Assembly (NCBI RefSeq): GCF_000313135.1 | Contig: NW_004457554.1 | Span: forward strand, 335,945 to 399,944 | DNA: 64,000 bases | Reading direction: 5' to 3' | Origin: Acanthamoeba castellanii str. Neff | Taxonomy: Eukaryota > Discosea > Longamoebia > Acanthamoebidae | Part shown: positions 11,179 to 22,643 of the stretch, one piece after another | How positions within the stretch are numbered: position 1 is the first letter of the stretch | Layout: every line of letters starts with the position of its first letter | The notes under the pieces: model-generated | The model's database searches: none | Told to the model about the DNA's origin: nothing | The model's input: the letters and a program-made list of their open reading frames with translations, nothing else | Position numbers and translations under genes: made by a program

Positions 11179-14100
11179 TCAGAGGTGGTTGGCGGCCAGG
11201 TTGAGGAGGAGAGCCACGGTAGCCGTGACGCGCTCGCCGGTGGGGATGTGGAGGAACTCGTTGGGGCCGTGCGCGTTGCTGCCGGGACCCAGCACTCCGG
11301 TGATCACGAACTGGGCGCGCGGGAACATGTTGCCCAGCAGACCCATGAAAGGCTGCAGTCCCAACACCACCGGCCCCCAACATTGCGTCGCAAGAACAAC
11401 GGCGCATGCGCGCATGCATTAATAAACAAACAGTTAGGCCACACACGGGCGTGCGTGTGCGGTGGTGTGCGTGTGTGTAATGTGCGCGTGCGCGTGCGTG
11501 CGCGAGAGTTGAAGGAAAGAGGATAAAGGGGGGGGGGGTCGGTAGTGCGTACGATAGAGCCACCCTCGCCCATCTGCAGAGGCGGGTTGCCAAAGAACGA
11601 TTGCGACGCCTGTGCACACCATTCATTGAGGACCAACGGTGTGAAATGAATGAAAGCCGCTTTGGGGGGGGGGCAAGACCTCGGTGATGCCCGCATCGAG
11701 CCACGGGGCAAGGATGGGCGACGACCAGCCGGCGTCAGGTGTCTCCGTGATGAACTCCACCTTGGCGCCGTAGGGCGGATCCTAATACGAGATGGTGGCG
11801 GTGGTGGTGGTGATGATGACGATGGCGATATATTGGATCACCATCGATGGGCGCGGTATAACACACGGGAATCAGTTGCTTGATCGCTCGCTTGTTTGTT
11901 TGTGAGCGAAGGGGGGTAGTTGCTCGTCGGTGACAATGAGGCGGGGTGGAGGGGGCTGACGCGTACCTTTTCGAGGAGTTGCTTGACGGCGGCGGTGGCC
12001 TTCATGGCGTCGGCCGTGGGCGGGAGGCGGATGGACAGCTTCACCGCCGTGTAGGGCCGGAGCACGTTACCGGCGGACTTGATGGCGGGGAAACCGTCGG
12101 CGCCGGTCACGGCCAGCTGGGGCCGCCACGTGTTGTTCAGCAGCAGCTCTATCATGTGCGGATGAGACAAAGAAAAAGAAAATAGGGGGGAAAAGAAAGC
12201 ACACGACCAGAGATATGTCGCGTCAGCGCACGTCGGCACCAGCAGTTCTCCCATTTCCAGAGGCAGACGTACCCGCGGGTTCGGTGTGGACGGGCGAGGC
12301 ACCCTCGACCAGGGGCAAGTCGAGGTAGACCCTCTTGTCCAGGAACGCACCCACTTCCTGCTCGTCGCCACCAGCCGCCGCCGCCGCCGCCACGATCAGA
12401 ACCGAATCGGGGGGGGGGTTCGAAGCCCACGTGCACCACCGGGGGGGGGGTAGTGGCGAGCGAACCTGGGCCTGCTGGACGCGTTGGGCGGGGATGTCGA
12501 CGTGGAGGGCGTCCACGAGGATGCGCCCCGTGGCGGAGTCCTCCAGGCGGTCGAGCACGTGGCGCACGATGCGGAAGGACGAGGGCACGATGCCCCCCGC
12601 GCCACCGCTGTGCAGGCCCTCCTTCAGGGTCGTCACCTTGAGCGTGCCGGCCAGAATACCTGGACGACGGCAAATGATCATTTGCATCAGGCCGGAGGGG
12701 CGGCCGGTCATTTCGACCGCAGTGATGGTGGTGGTGGTGATGATGATGGGCGAGACAATCTCAAGTCAGCGCCTTCTGCGCCCAGAACTGAGCACCTCCG
12801 CAACACGTGGTGCTTGAGCCACGTGGCATTGGCCTTAGGTCCAGCTGCTCGCGTGCGTGTGCGCGTGTGCGTACCCCGGAGCGAGGTGGTGAGCCAAAGC
12901 CGCTCGTAGTCGCCGCAACCCGAGTCCAGGCAGATGACCAGCCCGGCCTCTCCTGTAACGCGCATGACACAACACAAAAAACATGACAGACCACACACGA
13001 CACACACGACACACACGGGTGTACCCGTGCACCCATCAGTGTCAGTACAGTGCGGGCCAGGCGAGAGGAGTTGTATGGGGGAAAGGGGGAGTGGTTGGTT
13101 GGGGGGGGGGTCTACCAATGCGGGAGTGGAGCTTCTTGATGTAGACCTGGAGGTCGTCGATGTCGGACTCCTCGCCTCCTTCGATGAGCACCACGCACCG
13201 CGGGTGGGCGGCACCCTGCGCCCGCACCGCGTTGATGGCCGTGATGGCCCCAAAGATCGCGTACCCATCTGACCGATCGACCAATACCCCCCCCCACACC
13301 ACCGACACGGCATCAGCTGCCGCGTTCAGCATTGGCACGACGCAGAATACGGGAGGGGCGGGGGCGGGGGCGGGGGCAAGGGCATTACCGTCGGCACCAC
13401 CGCGGCCGTACAGCTGCGCGTCGTTTGGATGTGCGCCCCCAGAGAGACGACGAAGGAGTGATGATGGTGAAGATGAGGATGGTGAAGATGGCGTTGATGA
13501 TGACGATGATGATTAGGCCCGGCCAATGGGTACGTCGACACATCTCCCGGGAGTGGTGGTGGCTGGTGGTGGTGGTACCTTGTTGTCGCGGATGACGGGC
13601 TTGTAGGGGCCGAGTCCCTCCTCCCACTGGTCGGTGAGCGGGGGCTGCTTGTCCATGTGCCCGTACAGCAGCACGCACGGCTCCCTGCGCACGGTCCCGG
13701 AGAGGGGGGGAGGGGCACGCGTCGGAAGCGTCGGAAGATGGGGAGGGCGCGGGCGCGTGAGGAGGGGCGTGGTCCCCCCCCCATTGGGAGGAAAAACATT
13801 GGTGGTGGCGGTGGTGGCGGGGATTGGGGGGAAGGGGGCGGGGGCGGTACGCGTTCTTGGCGGGGTCCGAGGCCGGCACTTCCATCAGGATGAGGGGCGT
13901 GCGGTTATCGTCCTTGATCACCTGCACCCCACCCACGCACCCACGCACCCACGCACCCACGCACCCACGGGTCCCCGGGGGGGGGTTAGGGAGAGGTGAG
14001 GTGAGTTGGCGCCGATGTGTGTACACCCACACGCACATTCACGCACGGCCGCACACCATCAACGACACGACGCGACACACAAGACAGGCGACCAAACACC

Positions 14101-14647
14101 AGCCACCACCAGCAGCAGCCACCAGCAGCAGCACACTGGCGGTGGTGGCGGGGGGGGGCCAGGATGGAGGGGAGAGCGTGCCTCGAGGGTGAGGCCCTCC
14201 ACGTTCTGGGCCTTGACCCAGGAGGTGAGCAGCTCCACGGCGCGCATCTGGTGCCCGTTGGTGTTCCACTCGTCATCGTAGTCGGGCGTCTGCTCGACCC
14301 GCCCACCGGCGCGTAAGGCCACACGCGATAAACCCAAAAATAATAATGATAAAATAGTAATGGGCTCATTAAAAATCCAAATAATACAATAAAAATATGA
14401 ATTAATCAAATCATCAAGGCTACTTACCACGTTGGGGATTTCGATGTACTTGCACAGCGTCTCTACAATACCGCCTTTCTCCTGCCACCTGAACGGAGGA
14501 GATTTGTTGATTGGGGCGGCAGGTCATTTTGCCGGACAGAAGAGTGAGCGCTGTAATCCGCGCGCGCATATGTGGTGAGCGGGGACCCACGTACTTGGCC
14601 TGCACATACTCGTGCGCCTTGGCATTGTCGAACTTCTGCGCTTCCAT
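11179..14647 (-). CDS. M20-family metallopeptidase (dipeptidase, CNDP-like)
   Basis: A gene of about 13-14 exons that should cleave dipeptides in the cytosol with a two-metal centre. Reading down the minus strand: MEAQKFDNAKAHEY; IETLCKYIEIPNV; PDYDDEWNTNGHQMRAVELL; LLYGHMDKQPP (metal His, catalytic Asp); LYGRGGAD joined across an intron to DGYAIFGAITAINAV (bridging Asp); LIEGGEESDIDDL (catalytic and metal Glu); VICLDSGCGDYERLWLTTSL (metal Asp); LHSGGAGGIVPSSF (dimerisation-domain His); GSNAHGPNEFLHI (last metal His and Glu). All M20 ligands are therefore present. GRGGADDGYA is closer to bacterial M20 peptidases than to animal CNDP2, which may reflect lineage or transfer. No signal peptide. 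Several introns hold poly(G) tracts on the plus strand (poly(C) in the sense strand). Confidence 0.9.
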
Positions 14648-15085
14648 CTTTGGCCGGAGGAGAAGAAGGTTGCCAAGAAGCTGTGCTCTTTGGTATTTGG
14701 CGAGCAAAGCGAAAGCGGAAAACGCGAACGACTCCCGCACGCCAGGCGAGCGCGGTTGCGAGACCGTCCACCTCCGCTCGAGTGCTGCAGACCACCGAGA
14801 GCGGGAGACCTGGACGGGGCTGACTGAATTCAATGCCGGTCGGCAACAAAGTTTGTGCGTGCGGGTGTTGTGTGGCCTCCAACACCACCACCACCGCACG
14901 CACACGCGCGCCACAGCCTTTTCCGCTGATTGGGGGGGGGGAGATTGTGACGGGCGTGGTTGATGGAAGAAGTACTTCTCGTGTGTGTGTGGTCACGTTG
15001 GGTGTTGGGGGTGGGGGGGGGCTGATAGCACAAAACGGATTGGGTGGGAGTGTGGACGAGTTTGGAGTCCAGCGTGCGTGCGTGC
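14648..15085. other. Intergenic, 438 bp
   Basis: It lies between the start of the M20 gene and the stop of the headpiece gene, both on the minus strand, so it should hold the M20 promoter and the 3' end of the headpiece gene. Only G tracts and CAC-rich simple sequence (about 14880-15020) are seen, with no clear TATA box or RNA gene. Confidence 0.5.
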
Positions 15086-18000
15086 TCAGAAGAGGCCGAC
15101 CTTCTTCTTGGTCTCCTTCTGCTTCCACTCGGGCCACTTGCGGTACTCGTCGATGTTGGTCTTGAACACCTTCTGGAACTCCTCGGGGCTCAGGTACACC
15201 TGTAACCGGTGATGATGCATCGCCGCACACAAAAAGAGAGAGCAGAGAAAGGAGAAGGAGAAAGAGAAGGAGTGGAGTGGAGTGGGGGGGGGGCTAGAAT
15301 GAGAAACGCAGCAGTGCAAATGGGGGTGTGGGGGGGGGAGGTGTATGACAATGGCAACGTGCCTCGAGCTTGGTGATGTCGAGCTGCTTGGGGCGGACGA
15401 GGGCGTTGCGGAGCACTTGATAGGGCACGAAGCGGCGGGCCGGCGGCTGCTGCTGCTTTTTCTTCTCCTCCTCTTCCTGCTGCTGCTGCTTGGCCACGCG
15501 CTCGCGCTCTTCCTCCTCCTCGGCCTTCCGCTTCCTCTCCTCTTCCTCCTGCCGCAGCCGCCGCCGCTCCTCCTCCTCCTCCTTCGACGCCTGCTGCTCG
15601 CTGGGCACCACGCCCTGCAGCCGCGCCCTGTTGTGTGCCCCGCCACCGCCGCCGCCACCAGCAGCCACGACGTGATCAGCGCATGTGGTTGGTTGGCGCT
15701 GAGGAATTCAGAGCAGCTCGTGCGCGCACCTGCGAGCCTCCTCGCGTTCCTTCCGCTTGCGTTCGTAGTCGTCGTCGGTGGCGGCGGCACGGTCGCTGCG
15801 CTTACGTCCCTCGTCACCCTCTGAGTGACACGACACGACACGATGCCACACGCACGTGTGCGCTTTTTAGGTCCGAGCCGCAAGGGTCCAAGGCATAAAA
15901 CTCCGACTGAGCCCAATTTGGGGGGGGCGTACCGTTGGTGAGCGTGAGCGTGGCGGACGTGGAGGGGCGGACGCTCTGGGTTCGCCTCTCGCGCCTCTCG
16001 CGCAGGGCCTCCTCCTCCTCGCGCTCCCGCTGCTCCCGCTCCCGCTGCCGGCGCTCGAGGGCCAGCTTACGCTCCTCCAGCTCCCGCAGCTTCTCCCGCT
16101 CCTCGGCCTCCTCCGACGCGGCGCCGCTTCGCCTGCTGCTGCCGCCGCCGGCCTTTTCGTCGCTCGAGCGAAGACCGCTGGTGCTGCTCTCGTCGCCCGC
16201 CCGGCGGGAGCGGCGGCGTTCTTCGAGGCGCTTGCGGCGCTCCTCCTCCTCGCGCCTGATCTCCTCCTCGATCTCGCTGCGCCGCGAGCTGCGCCGGCGT
16301 TCGAGGCGCTTGCGGCGCTCCTCCTCCTCCTCTTCGTCCTTGCGCCTGCGGTCCTCGCTCCGCCGCTTGCGCTCCCTCTCGCGCTCCTCCTCCTCGCGCC
16401 TGCGCTCGGCCTCCGCATCGGTGACGCGGGCGCTGCGCCGGCGCTCGAGGCGCTTGCGACGCTCCTCCTCTTCCTCCTCCTCGCGGCGCCTGCGGTCCTC
16501 GCTCCGTCGCTTGCTCTCCCGCTCCCGCTCCTCCTCCTCGCGCCTGCGCTCGGCCTCCGCATCGGTGACGCGGGCGCTGCGCCGGCGTTCGAGGCGCTTG
16601 CGACGCTCCTCCTCTTCCTCCTCCTCGCGGCGCCTGCGGTCCTCGCTCCGCCTCTTGCGCTCCTTCTCGCGCTCCTCCTCATCCTCGCGATGCTGCCGCT
16701 CCCGCGCGCTCTCTCGCACCGGGGCGGCCGCCTCCTCGGGCTCGGCGATGACGACGCGACGCGACCGGCGGCGTTCCTCGAGGCGCTTGAGGCGCTCGGC
16801 CTCCTCCCGCTCGCGCTCCTCGGCCTCCTGGCGACGGCGCTCCTCCAGCTTACGCCGACGCTCCTCGCGTTCGCGCTCCTCCCTCTCCCGCTCCTCCTCC
16901 TCGCGCCGCTTCCGCTCCTCCTCTTCGCGCTTCCGCTCCCGCTCGCGCTCCTCCCGGCGCCGCTTCCGCTCCTCCTCCTCCCTCTCGCGCTCCCTCTCCC
17001 GCTCGCGCTCAGCCTCCTCCCTCTCTCGCCGACGCCGCTCCCGCTCGCTCTCCACCGGCGCCTGGTCCTCGCTCTTCTTCGGCGGCGGCGGCTGCGCATC
17101 GTCGTTGCCGCGGGTCGAGCGGCTGCTCCGGCGCTTCAGGCGCTCCTCCTCCTCCTGTTGCCGGCGCCGCGCCTCCTCGGCCTCGGCCTCCTCCTGCTCC
17201 CGCCGCCTGCCCCGCTCGCGCTGCCTCGCGTTGGCCGGGTTGTCCTCCGCCGCCGCCGCCGCCACGCGGTTGTCGCCGCCGGCCGTTGTGGCAGCCGGCC
17301 CGCCCAGCTCGCGCCGCTTGCGCTCCTCGCGCTCTTCGCGGCGGCGCCGGAGGTCCTCCTCGGCCTTCAGCCGCTCGCGCTCGCGTTCTTCCTCCAGCTC
17401 GCGCCGGCGGCGTTCGCGCTCCTCCTCGGCCTCCTTCCGCCGGCGCTCGCGGAGGCGATCCTCTTCCTCGGCCTTCTCGCGCGCCTTCCGCTCCTCCTCC
17501 TCGCGCTCGCGTCGCTTGCGCTCGCGCTCCTCCGCCCGCCGCTGGCGCTCCTCCTCCTCCTCGCGCTCCCGCCGCTGGGCCTCCTCCTCGCGCTCCCGCC
17601 GCTTCCGCTCGCGCTCGGTCTCGCGGGCGGCCTTCTCCCGCTCCTCGCGCTCGGCCTGCTCCTTCTCCTGCGCATCCCGCTCGGCCCGCACACGCGCCGC
17701 GGCCGCTTCCTTCTCCGCCGCCGCCTCCCGCGCGCGCGCCTCGGCCTCGTCCTCCTCCATCTTCTGCCGGCGGAGCTCGCTCACCCGCCGCCGCGTGCGC
17801 TCCTTCTCGCGCTCCACCTCCTCGGCCTCGCGCGCCTCCTGCTCGCGCCGGGCGGCCTCCGCGGCCTCGCGCGCCTCGCGCTCCTTGCGCCTCTTGGCCT
17901 CTGCCGCACGCAGCTCGGCCTCCTCGGCCTCGGCCTCGCGCCTCTCGCGCTCCTCCCGCTCCGCGCGTCTCCGCTGCCGCTCGGCCTCGCGCTGGCGATC

Positions 18001-19151
18001 CTCCTCCCGCTCCCGCTCCTCCTCCTCCTCGAGGGCGCGCCGCCGCCGTTCACGCTCCCGCTCGCGCGCCCTGTCCTCCTCCTCCTCGCGCGCACGCGCC
18101 CGCTCGTCCTCCTCGCGCAGGGCGCGCATCCGCCGCTCCTGCTCCAAACTGTCAGCGCTCTGCGGGGCCGACCCGGCACGCTTCACTCCGCTCCCGCCGC
18201 CGCCGCCACGGCGTCGCCTGGCGCTCCCCCCGCCATCGCTGCTCTCCGCGCCGTCGCTGTCCGAGTCCTGATCGTCGGTGGAGTGGCCGTCGGCGTCGCT
18301 GTCGCTGTCGCTGTCGTACCGGCGGCGCGAGGAAGGGGCCTGGCCGTCATTCTCCTCCATGGTCTCCTCCAGGCGTCGCAGCTCCTCCTCCTCGGCCTCG
18401 AGGCGCCTCAGCTCCTCCTCTTCCTCATCCAGCGAATCCTTTTCGCTCTATTGTTTGCCACGTGTCGTGTCGTGTCGTGTCGTGTCGTGTTGGATCGAAT
18501 GCGTACGAGTCGGCGGGAAGAAGAGCAAAAGAACGAAGAGCGAAGAGCGAAAGAATGAAGAACGACGCAAGACAGAGGAACGAGAAAGCGATGCGACTCA
18601 AAAGAGGGAAAAGTGCATCGAGGAGGGGGAGTGAGTACGTCGCTGCTCGATAGGTCGGCGAGGTAGGCCGGCCGGGGGCTCTTTTTGGCGGGCGACGCGC
18701 GCACCTTGTCGTCGTCATCGCCGCTGCTGTTGTCATCGTCGCTGGCGTGGCCGTTGCCATTGGCGTTGCCGTTGGCCCGAGCCGGCGACCCGCTCTCTCG
18801 CTCCTTGTGCTCCCGTTCGCGCTTCGCCGCCGCCTCCTCCTCCGAGTCGGAGTCATGGTCGTGGTCGTCGTCGTGGCGAGGGCTGGCGGTCGGGCTCGGG
18901 TCTCCTCCAGTTTCATCGTTGGCGCGCCTGCGGTGGTGGTCGGCGGGCTTGGTGGGGGAGCCCCGCTCGGTGCGCACGGCCTGGAGCTTCTCGCGGAACA
19001 TCATGCGGGAGCGTTCGCGCGTCTTCTGCTTACGCTCTTTAAACTTCTCCTCGATCTTGGCTTGCACCTTTTGTGCCTCCTCACGGCTGCGCATCCTCAA
19101 CTCCACCCCGTCGGTGCTCCCCATCTTGTCCAGAAAATCATCGTCCTCCAT
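15086..19151 (-). CDS. Giant Arg/Glu-rich helical protein with C-terminal villin headpiece
   Basis: Exons: 19151-18640, 18446-15933, 15820-15730, 15627-about 15363, and a last exon ending at 15086. The N-terminus (MEDDDFLDKMGSTDGVELRM) is followed by acidic Ser/Asp-rich linkers, then about 750-800 residues made almost only of E, R, K, A and S, expected to form a single alpha helix or coiled coil. Part of it repeats with a 48-residue period (16343-16700). The last two exons give RRFVPYQVLRNALVRPKQL and YLSPEEFQKVFKTN…WPEWKQKETKKKVGLF, a complete villin headpiece with the hydrophobic core Phe residues, the WKQ and the KKKxGLF end, which binds F-actin in villin, dematin and supervillin. A role as an actin-linked strut or crosslinker is inferred. 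The intron at 15361/15362 appears to use a GC donor. No gelsolin repeats are present. Confidence 0.85.
16343..16700 (-). repeat. 144-bp (48-residue) coding tandem repeat inside the charged helix
   Basis: Near-identical units begin at about 16343, 16487 and 16631 on the plus strand, exactly 144 bp apart. Each encodes a block with ERRKRLERRRSARVTDAEAE followed by RRREEEERERE…KRRSEDRRR. Identity at DNA level points to recent expansion. A 48-residue period is not a whole number of heptads but keeps i/i+4 E-R salt-bridge spacing. Confidence 0.85.
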
Positions 19152-19652
19152 CCTTCACTCTTTTCGTTTTGTATCTTCCTCTACTGCTACTACTACCTCC
19201 TGACTTTTTGCTTCGTGTTTGCAGCTGTCTTGACTCACGCGCCTTAAGAACGTTGCTGCTGCACCACCCGAGAAGGGGATGTTAGGCAGATTGGGGGGGG
19301 GGCAATTGCAACTACGGCTACTCAGGGGAAGAGCGGACACAGGAGAGTACCAAGTGCAAGCTCTCTCTTGGTGGCCGCCAACAACTCGTTTCGCCAAAGA
19401 GATGAACGGGGGCGTGGCCTCCTACTGCACGTTCTGCTGCACGCGGGCGTGGTGTCGTATGTGGCGCACGGACGCACCTCGCGCCGCTCAGCCTCCGATC
19501 GCCCCAGGCCACCGGCCGTTATTATAATTTTTAAATTATCGCACAACCATTACAATAATCTCAAATAATTCAATGGAAAATGGCAATAAACACAAGTGCG
19601 CGAGAAGAGAGAAAGAGAGGGTGAAGGTTGCAGTGTGTGAGTGGGTGTTGGT
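19152..19652. other. Intergenic, 501 bp
   Basis: Upstream of the headpiece gene (minus) and downstream of the nucleotide-sugar transporter (minus). A G tract sits at about 19293-19302 and an AT-rich stretch at 19518-19575, a likely 3' end region for the transporter. No gene is supported. Confidence 0.5.
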
Positions 19653-21863
19653 TCAAGTCCGTCGGTCGCGGTTGGCCGCGGCCTCGGGTTGTTCGGGTTC
19701 CTTGGCCGTGCCGTACATGACGACCGAGACGGCGGTGACGAAGATGGAGACGAAGGTTTGCGGCGTGAGGGGCACGTCGAAGAGCATCCGCGACGCAAAG
19801 GCCGTTGCGAACATTTCTCCGCCGTGGGCGTACTCCTTCAGGATGATGTTGAGGTAGCCTGCAGCAGTACCATCACCAGCCCACCACCCACCCACCCACC
19901 CACCCACCACCAACAACCCGATGAGACGAAGAAGGGGGTAAAAAGTGGATGCACGAGGAAAGGGGAGCGGGGCGTACGCAGGAAGAGAGCCGTGGTGAAG
20001 CCGCAGAAGGCGCCCAAAACCACCAGCACGACAGTCGCGTGCGTCCAGCCTGTCAACACGACGCAACTCTCAGGTCAGCTGTGTGCGGCGTGTGCGTGTG
20101 CGTGTTGTCCTTTTGGTGTGGCGTGCATGCCGCGTGGAGGGAGAGGGGTACCGTTGAAGAAGAGCTCGGTCGAGGAGAGGATCTGGGGCCGGTTGAGGAG
20201 GATGAGGGTGAGGTTGAAGCAGAGGGAGAAGAAGTAGAGGTAGATGTTCTTCTGGTTGATGCCCATCTTGATGTCCCTCTTCAGAAGCCACTCGTTGAAG
20301 GCGCCAGCACCGGAGGAGGCCAACGCCTGGATGGTGATGGTACACAGATAAAAGATGCTGCACACCACATATCCAACCCAAGTGACGTGAGCGAGCCAAT
20401 ACACCTGGTAACACACGACACGACACGACACGACACGACACGACACGACACGACACGACACGACCAACGACACGACACGACCAACGACACGACACACATG
20501 CACACACACGACATGCCACGACACGACACATGCACACACGACACAACGCATGAAACACGGGGGAGGGGGCGGCAACGGAGACGCACTCTGTTTTGAGCTC
20601 AAAGTTCTCGCCCAGCTGGTTGACGGCGCAGCCCAGGGCCAGCAGGACCAGGGCAAACCACTTCACCGGACCAAGGCGCTTGCCGAAGCAGAACTGTGTG
20701 CGCCGTTGCCGTGTCGTGCGTATTGGCGTCAGACGAAAAGAAGAAGAAGAAGAAGAAACGAAAAGTCGGTAACCGACAGGGAGAGCTGAGGCGACGGCGT
20801 ACGGTAACGAACAGGCCGGAAAAGATGACGCGCATGTTGATGAGCACGCGATACGAGACCTGGAGGCAAACAGCAGTCGTCAGCCAACACGAAAGAGGGG
20901 AGGGGGGGAGGAGATCAAGCGAGCTCGCGGTTGGCGTGAGTGGGCTGAGCTCGCACGTACGGGGTCAAAGTAGACGAGGTTGAGGTAGAGGAGCCAGTTG
21001 TAGAGGGTGTAGATGAAGGCCGGAACGGCGAACCACACGCCAGCCCGCCACTCGGAGGCGAACGACTGGATCTGTCCCACCACGTCCGTCGTTCCCCTGC
21101 GGTATGTCAAGACACACACACGACACACACGACACACACGACACACACGACACACACGACACACACGACACACACGACACACACGTTGTGAGCCTAAAAT
21201 GTTTCGCGTTGGCACTCGTTGACAAAAAGGAAGAAGGAGGGCATTGGAGGGAGCGTACGCCATGTAGCAGTGGAAGGTCATGGTGAGGACAATCTTGAAG
21301 AGCTCCATCATGAGGACCACTGTGACGATGTCGAATGGATAGGCGCCCGTCGAGTCTTTCGCGGATCTGCAGATCAACAACGACAACCACAACAACGAAA
21401 TGGCAAACGCCAACGTTGTGGGGACAAGGGGGTCAGTGGCTGGCGCTGGGGCCAGAGGGTGAGCCGGGGTAGCGTGCGGTGGGCGTGCGTGCCTGATGAG
21501 AATGGTCCAGGTGGTCCACATGCCCACGTGCATGACAAACAGCAGCACGTTCAGCCCTTTTCGTACCACCACCAGCCGCCACCGCCGCCGCCGCGCCACC
21601 ACAAACCACACCACGAGTGAGTTGGTGACGTACTAAGATATGTATTGATGACAAAAATTCAACAATACATTACTAATTATTTTTGTATTTATTATTATTT
21701 CTAATAAATCAAATAACCCAGCAAACGAAAAGGGCTAAGTACGGGTGAAGAGGGGCTCGCGGACGAGTTCCGGGGCAGGAACACTCCGTGGTTTGAGGTC
21801 GATGAGGTCCCTGTCCTCCTTCTCAAGGTCGACATCTCTGTGCTCATCCACAGAACGCATCAT
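19653..21863 (-). CDS. Nucleotide-sugar transporter (SLC35A-like)
   Basis: A multi-exon membrane protein that should exchange a nucleotide sugar for a nucleoside monophosphate across the Golgi or ER membrane; the substrate cannot be told. Exon 1 (from 21863) encodes a cytosolic tail with DLEKEDRDLIDLKPRS. Later exons give about ten hydrophobic segments with family hallmarks: KGLNVLLFVMHVGMWTTWTI, PFDIVTVVLMMELFKIV, FAVPAFIYTLYNWLLYLNLV, RVLINMRVIFSGLF (in the nucleotide-sugar transporter pattern), NEWLLKRDIKMGINQKNIYL and ILKEYAHGGEMFATAFASR. The C-terminus is hydrophilic (KEPEQPEAAANRDRRT). The intron after TILIR uses a GC donor at 21491-21492 as read. The join between exons 1 and 2 is not resolved. 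Introns contain two long GACAC-type repeats. Confidence 0.82.
20413..20494. repeat. CACGA pentanucleotide array with CCAACGA interruptions
   Basis: About ten CACGA units, then two GACCAACGACACGAC variants, in an intron of the nucleotide-sugar transporter. The same interrupted unit occurs at 8344-8380, 47466-47574 (inverted) and 49222-49272, each in a different gene. Confidence 0.95.
21111..21185. repeat. 9-bp CGACACACA tandem array
   Basis: Eight near-perfect CGACACACA units in an intron of the nucleotide-sugar transporter. It is a close relative of the CACGA array in the same gene and of arrays at 27660-27710 and 12990-13020. Confidence 0.95.
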
Positions 21864-22643
21864 CTTCTGGTTCTAATTAGATCGTTGTGTAGAGAGGGTG
21901 AGTGCTCGTCTCATCTTGAGGGCGGGAAAGTTTCTCACAAATTAGTCTTCTCCTCATCTCTGTGCACGCAATGATTACCTTGGGGGTGGCTGCTCTGTGG
22001 TGGGGTGAGTGGGAGCCGATGGTGCGCGCCAATCTAATCGATGAGATGAAGGGAGCGCGCTTTCACAGCGAACAGAATTATTTCCGAGGCCAACTTGCCG
22101 AGCGGAGTTTATGTCACGCCTCTTGCTTGTGAGTTGGCTCGCCACGTCCACTGCACCCGGAAAACTCCTCAGGTTGGGCGCCCTGACGCTCTTCGTGGCC
22201 GTCTCTTCGGTGGTGACATGGCAGGTGGCCCACCTTTAGCCTCGTAAGGAGCTGCCAGCGATGTGCAGGAGGCCGTATATGCTGTATCCCTTTCCCGCGG
22301 CCTCGGGCAAGATCTCGCGCCCGGTCGGTAACTCTGCCCTGCTGCGGTTTTTGCTCGCTTGGCCACCGTGAGTGTTGGTGAGGGCGTGGGCCGAGGGGTC
22401 CATCGGTGGGCCATGCGCGGGAGGATAAAAGCCCAACAGGCAAAATGGGGTGCGGCCGGAGCACCAATTTTTATAAGAGGTTGTCCCGTGGGCGACAGCC
22501 GCACCGCGCCGCGAGCAATACCACCAAATTGCCACTATCTCACCATCCCGAGAGAAGAGAGAAAGGCCACGAAGGCGCAAAGATCGAAGCGAAGCCCGCT
22601 CAAGAAGGAAAGAAAGAAGGCACCAGATAGTAGAAGCAGCAGC
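21864..22643. promoter_or_regulatory. Divergent intergenic region, 780 bp, with TATA-like boxes
   Basis: This is the space between the transporter (minus) and the BAR-SH3 gene (plus), so it should drive both. Two TATA-like strings face the BAR-SH3 gene: GATAAAAG at about 22424-22431 and TTTTATAAGAG at about 22470-22480, the latter about 165 bp before the ATG. Acanthamoeba promoters are known to use TATAAAAG-type boxes. The middle (22080-22400) is GC-rich without a supported gene or RNA. Confidence 0.4.

Noticed and set aside
11179..14647. Possible bacterial origin of the M20 peptidase by transfer.
   Set aside because: The active-site block is bacterial-like, but the gene has over ten introns and host composition, and similar forms exist in protists. 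A tree is needed before claiming transfer.
15935..18653. Very long plus-strand open frames (over 450, 620 and 770 codons) opposite the headpiece gene, made of Arg/Ser, Leu/Pro/Ala or Ala/Pro/Arg.
   Set aside because: They are mirror images of GAG/CGC-type codons on the minus strand. They lack introns, domains and normal composition, while the minus strand gives an acidic-basic helix and a headpiece.
20409..21185. Direct repeats with spacing that might suggest a CRISPR array or telomere.
   Set aside because: Units are 5 and 9 bp with no unique spacers, lie inside an intron, and do not match telomere repeats. They are microsatellites.
22080..22440. GC-rich block upstream of the BAR-SH3 gene considered as a structural RNA or small gene.
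   Set aside because: No tRNA, snRNA or rRNA signature and no frame with a credible protein; best left as promoter/5' region.
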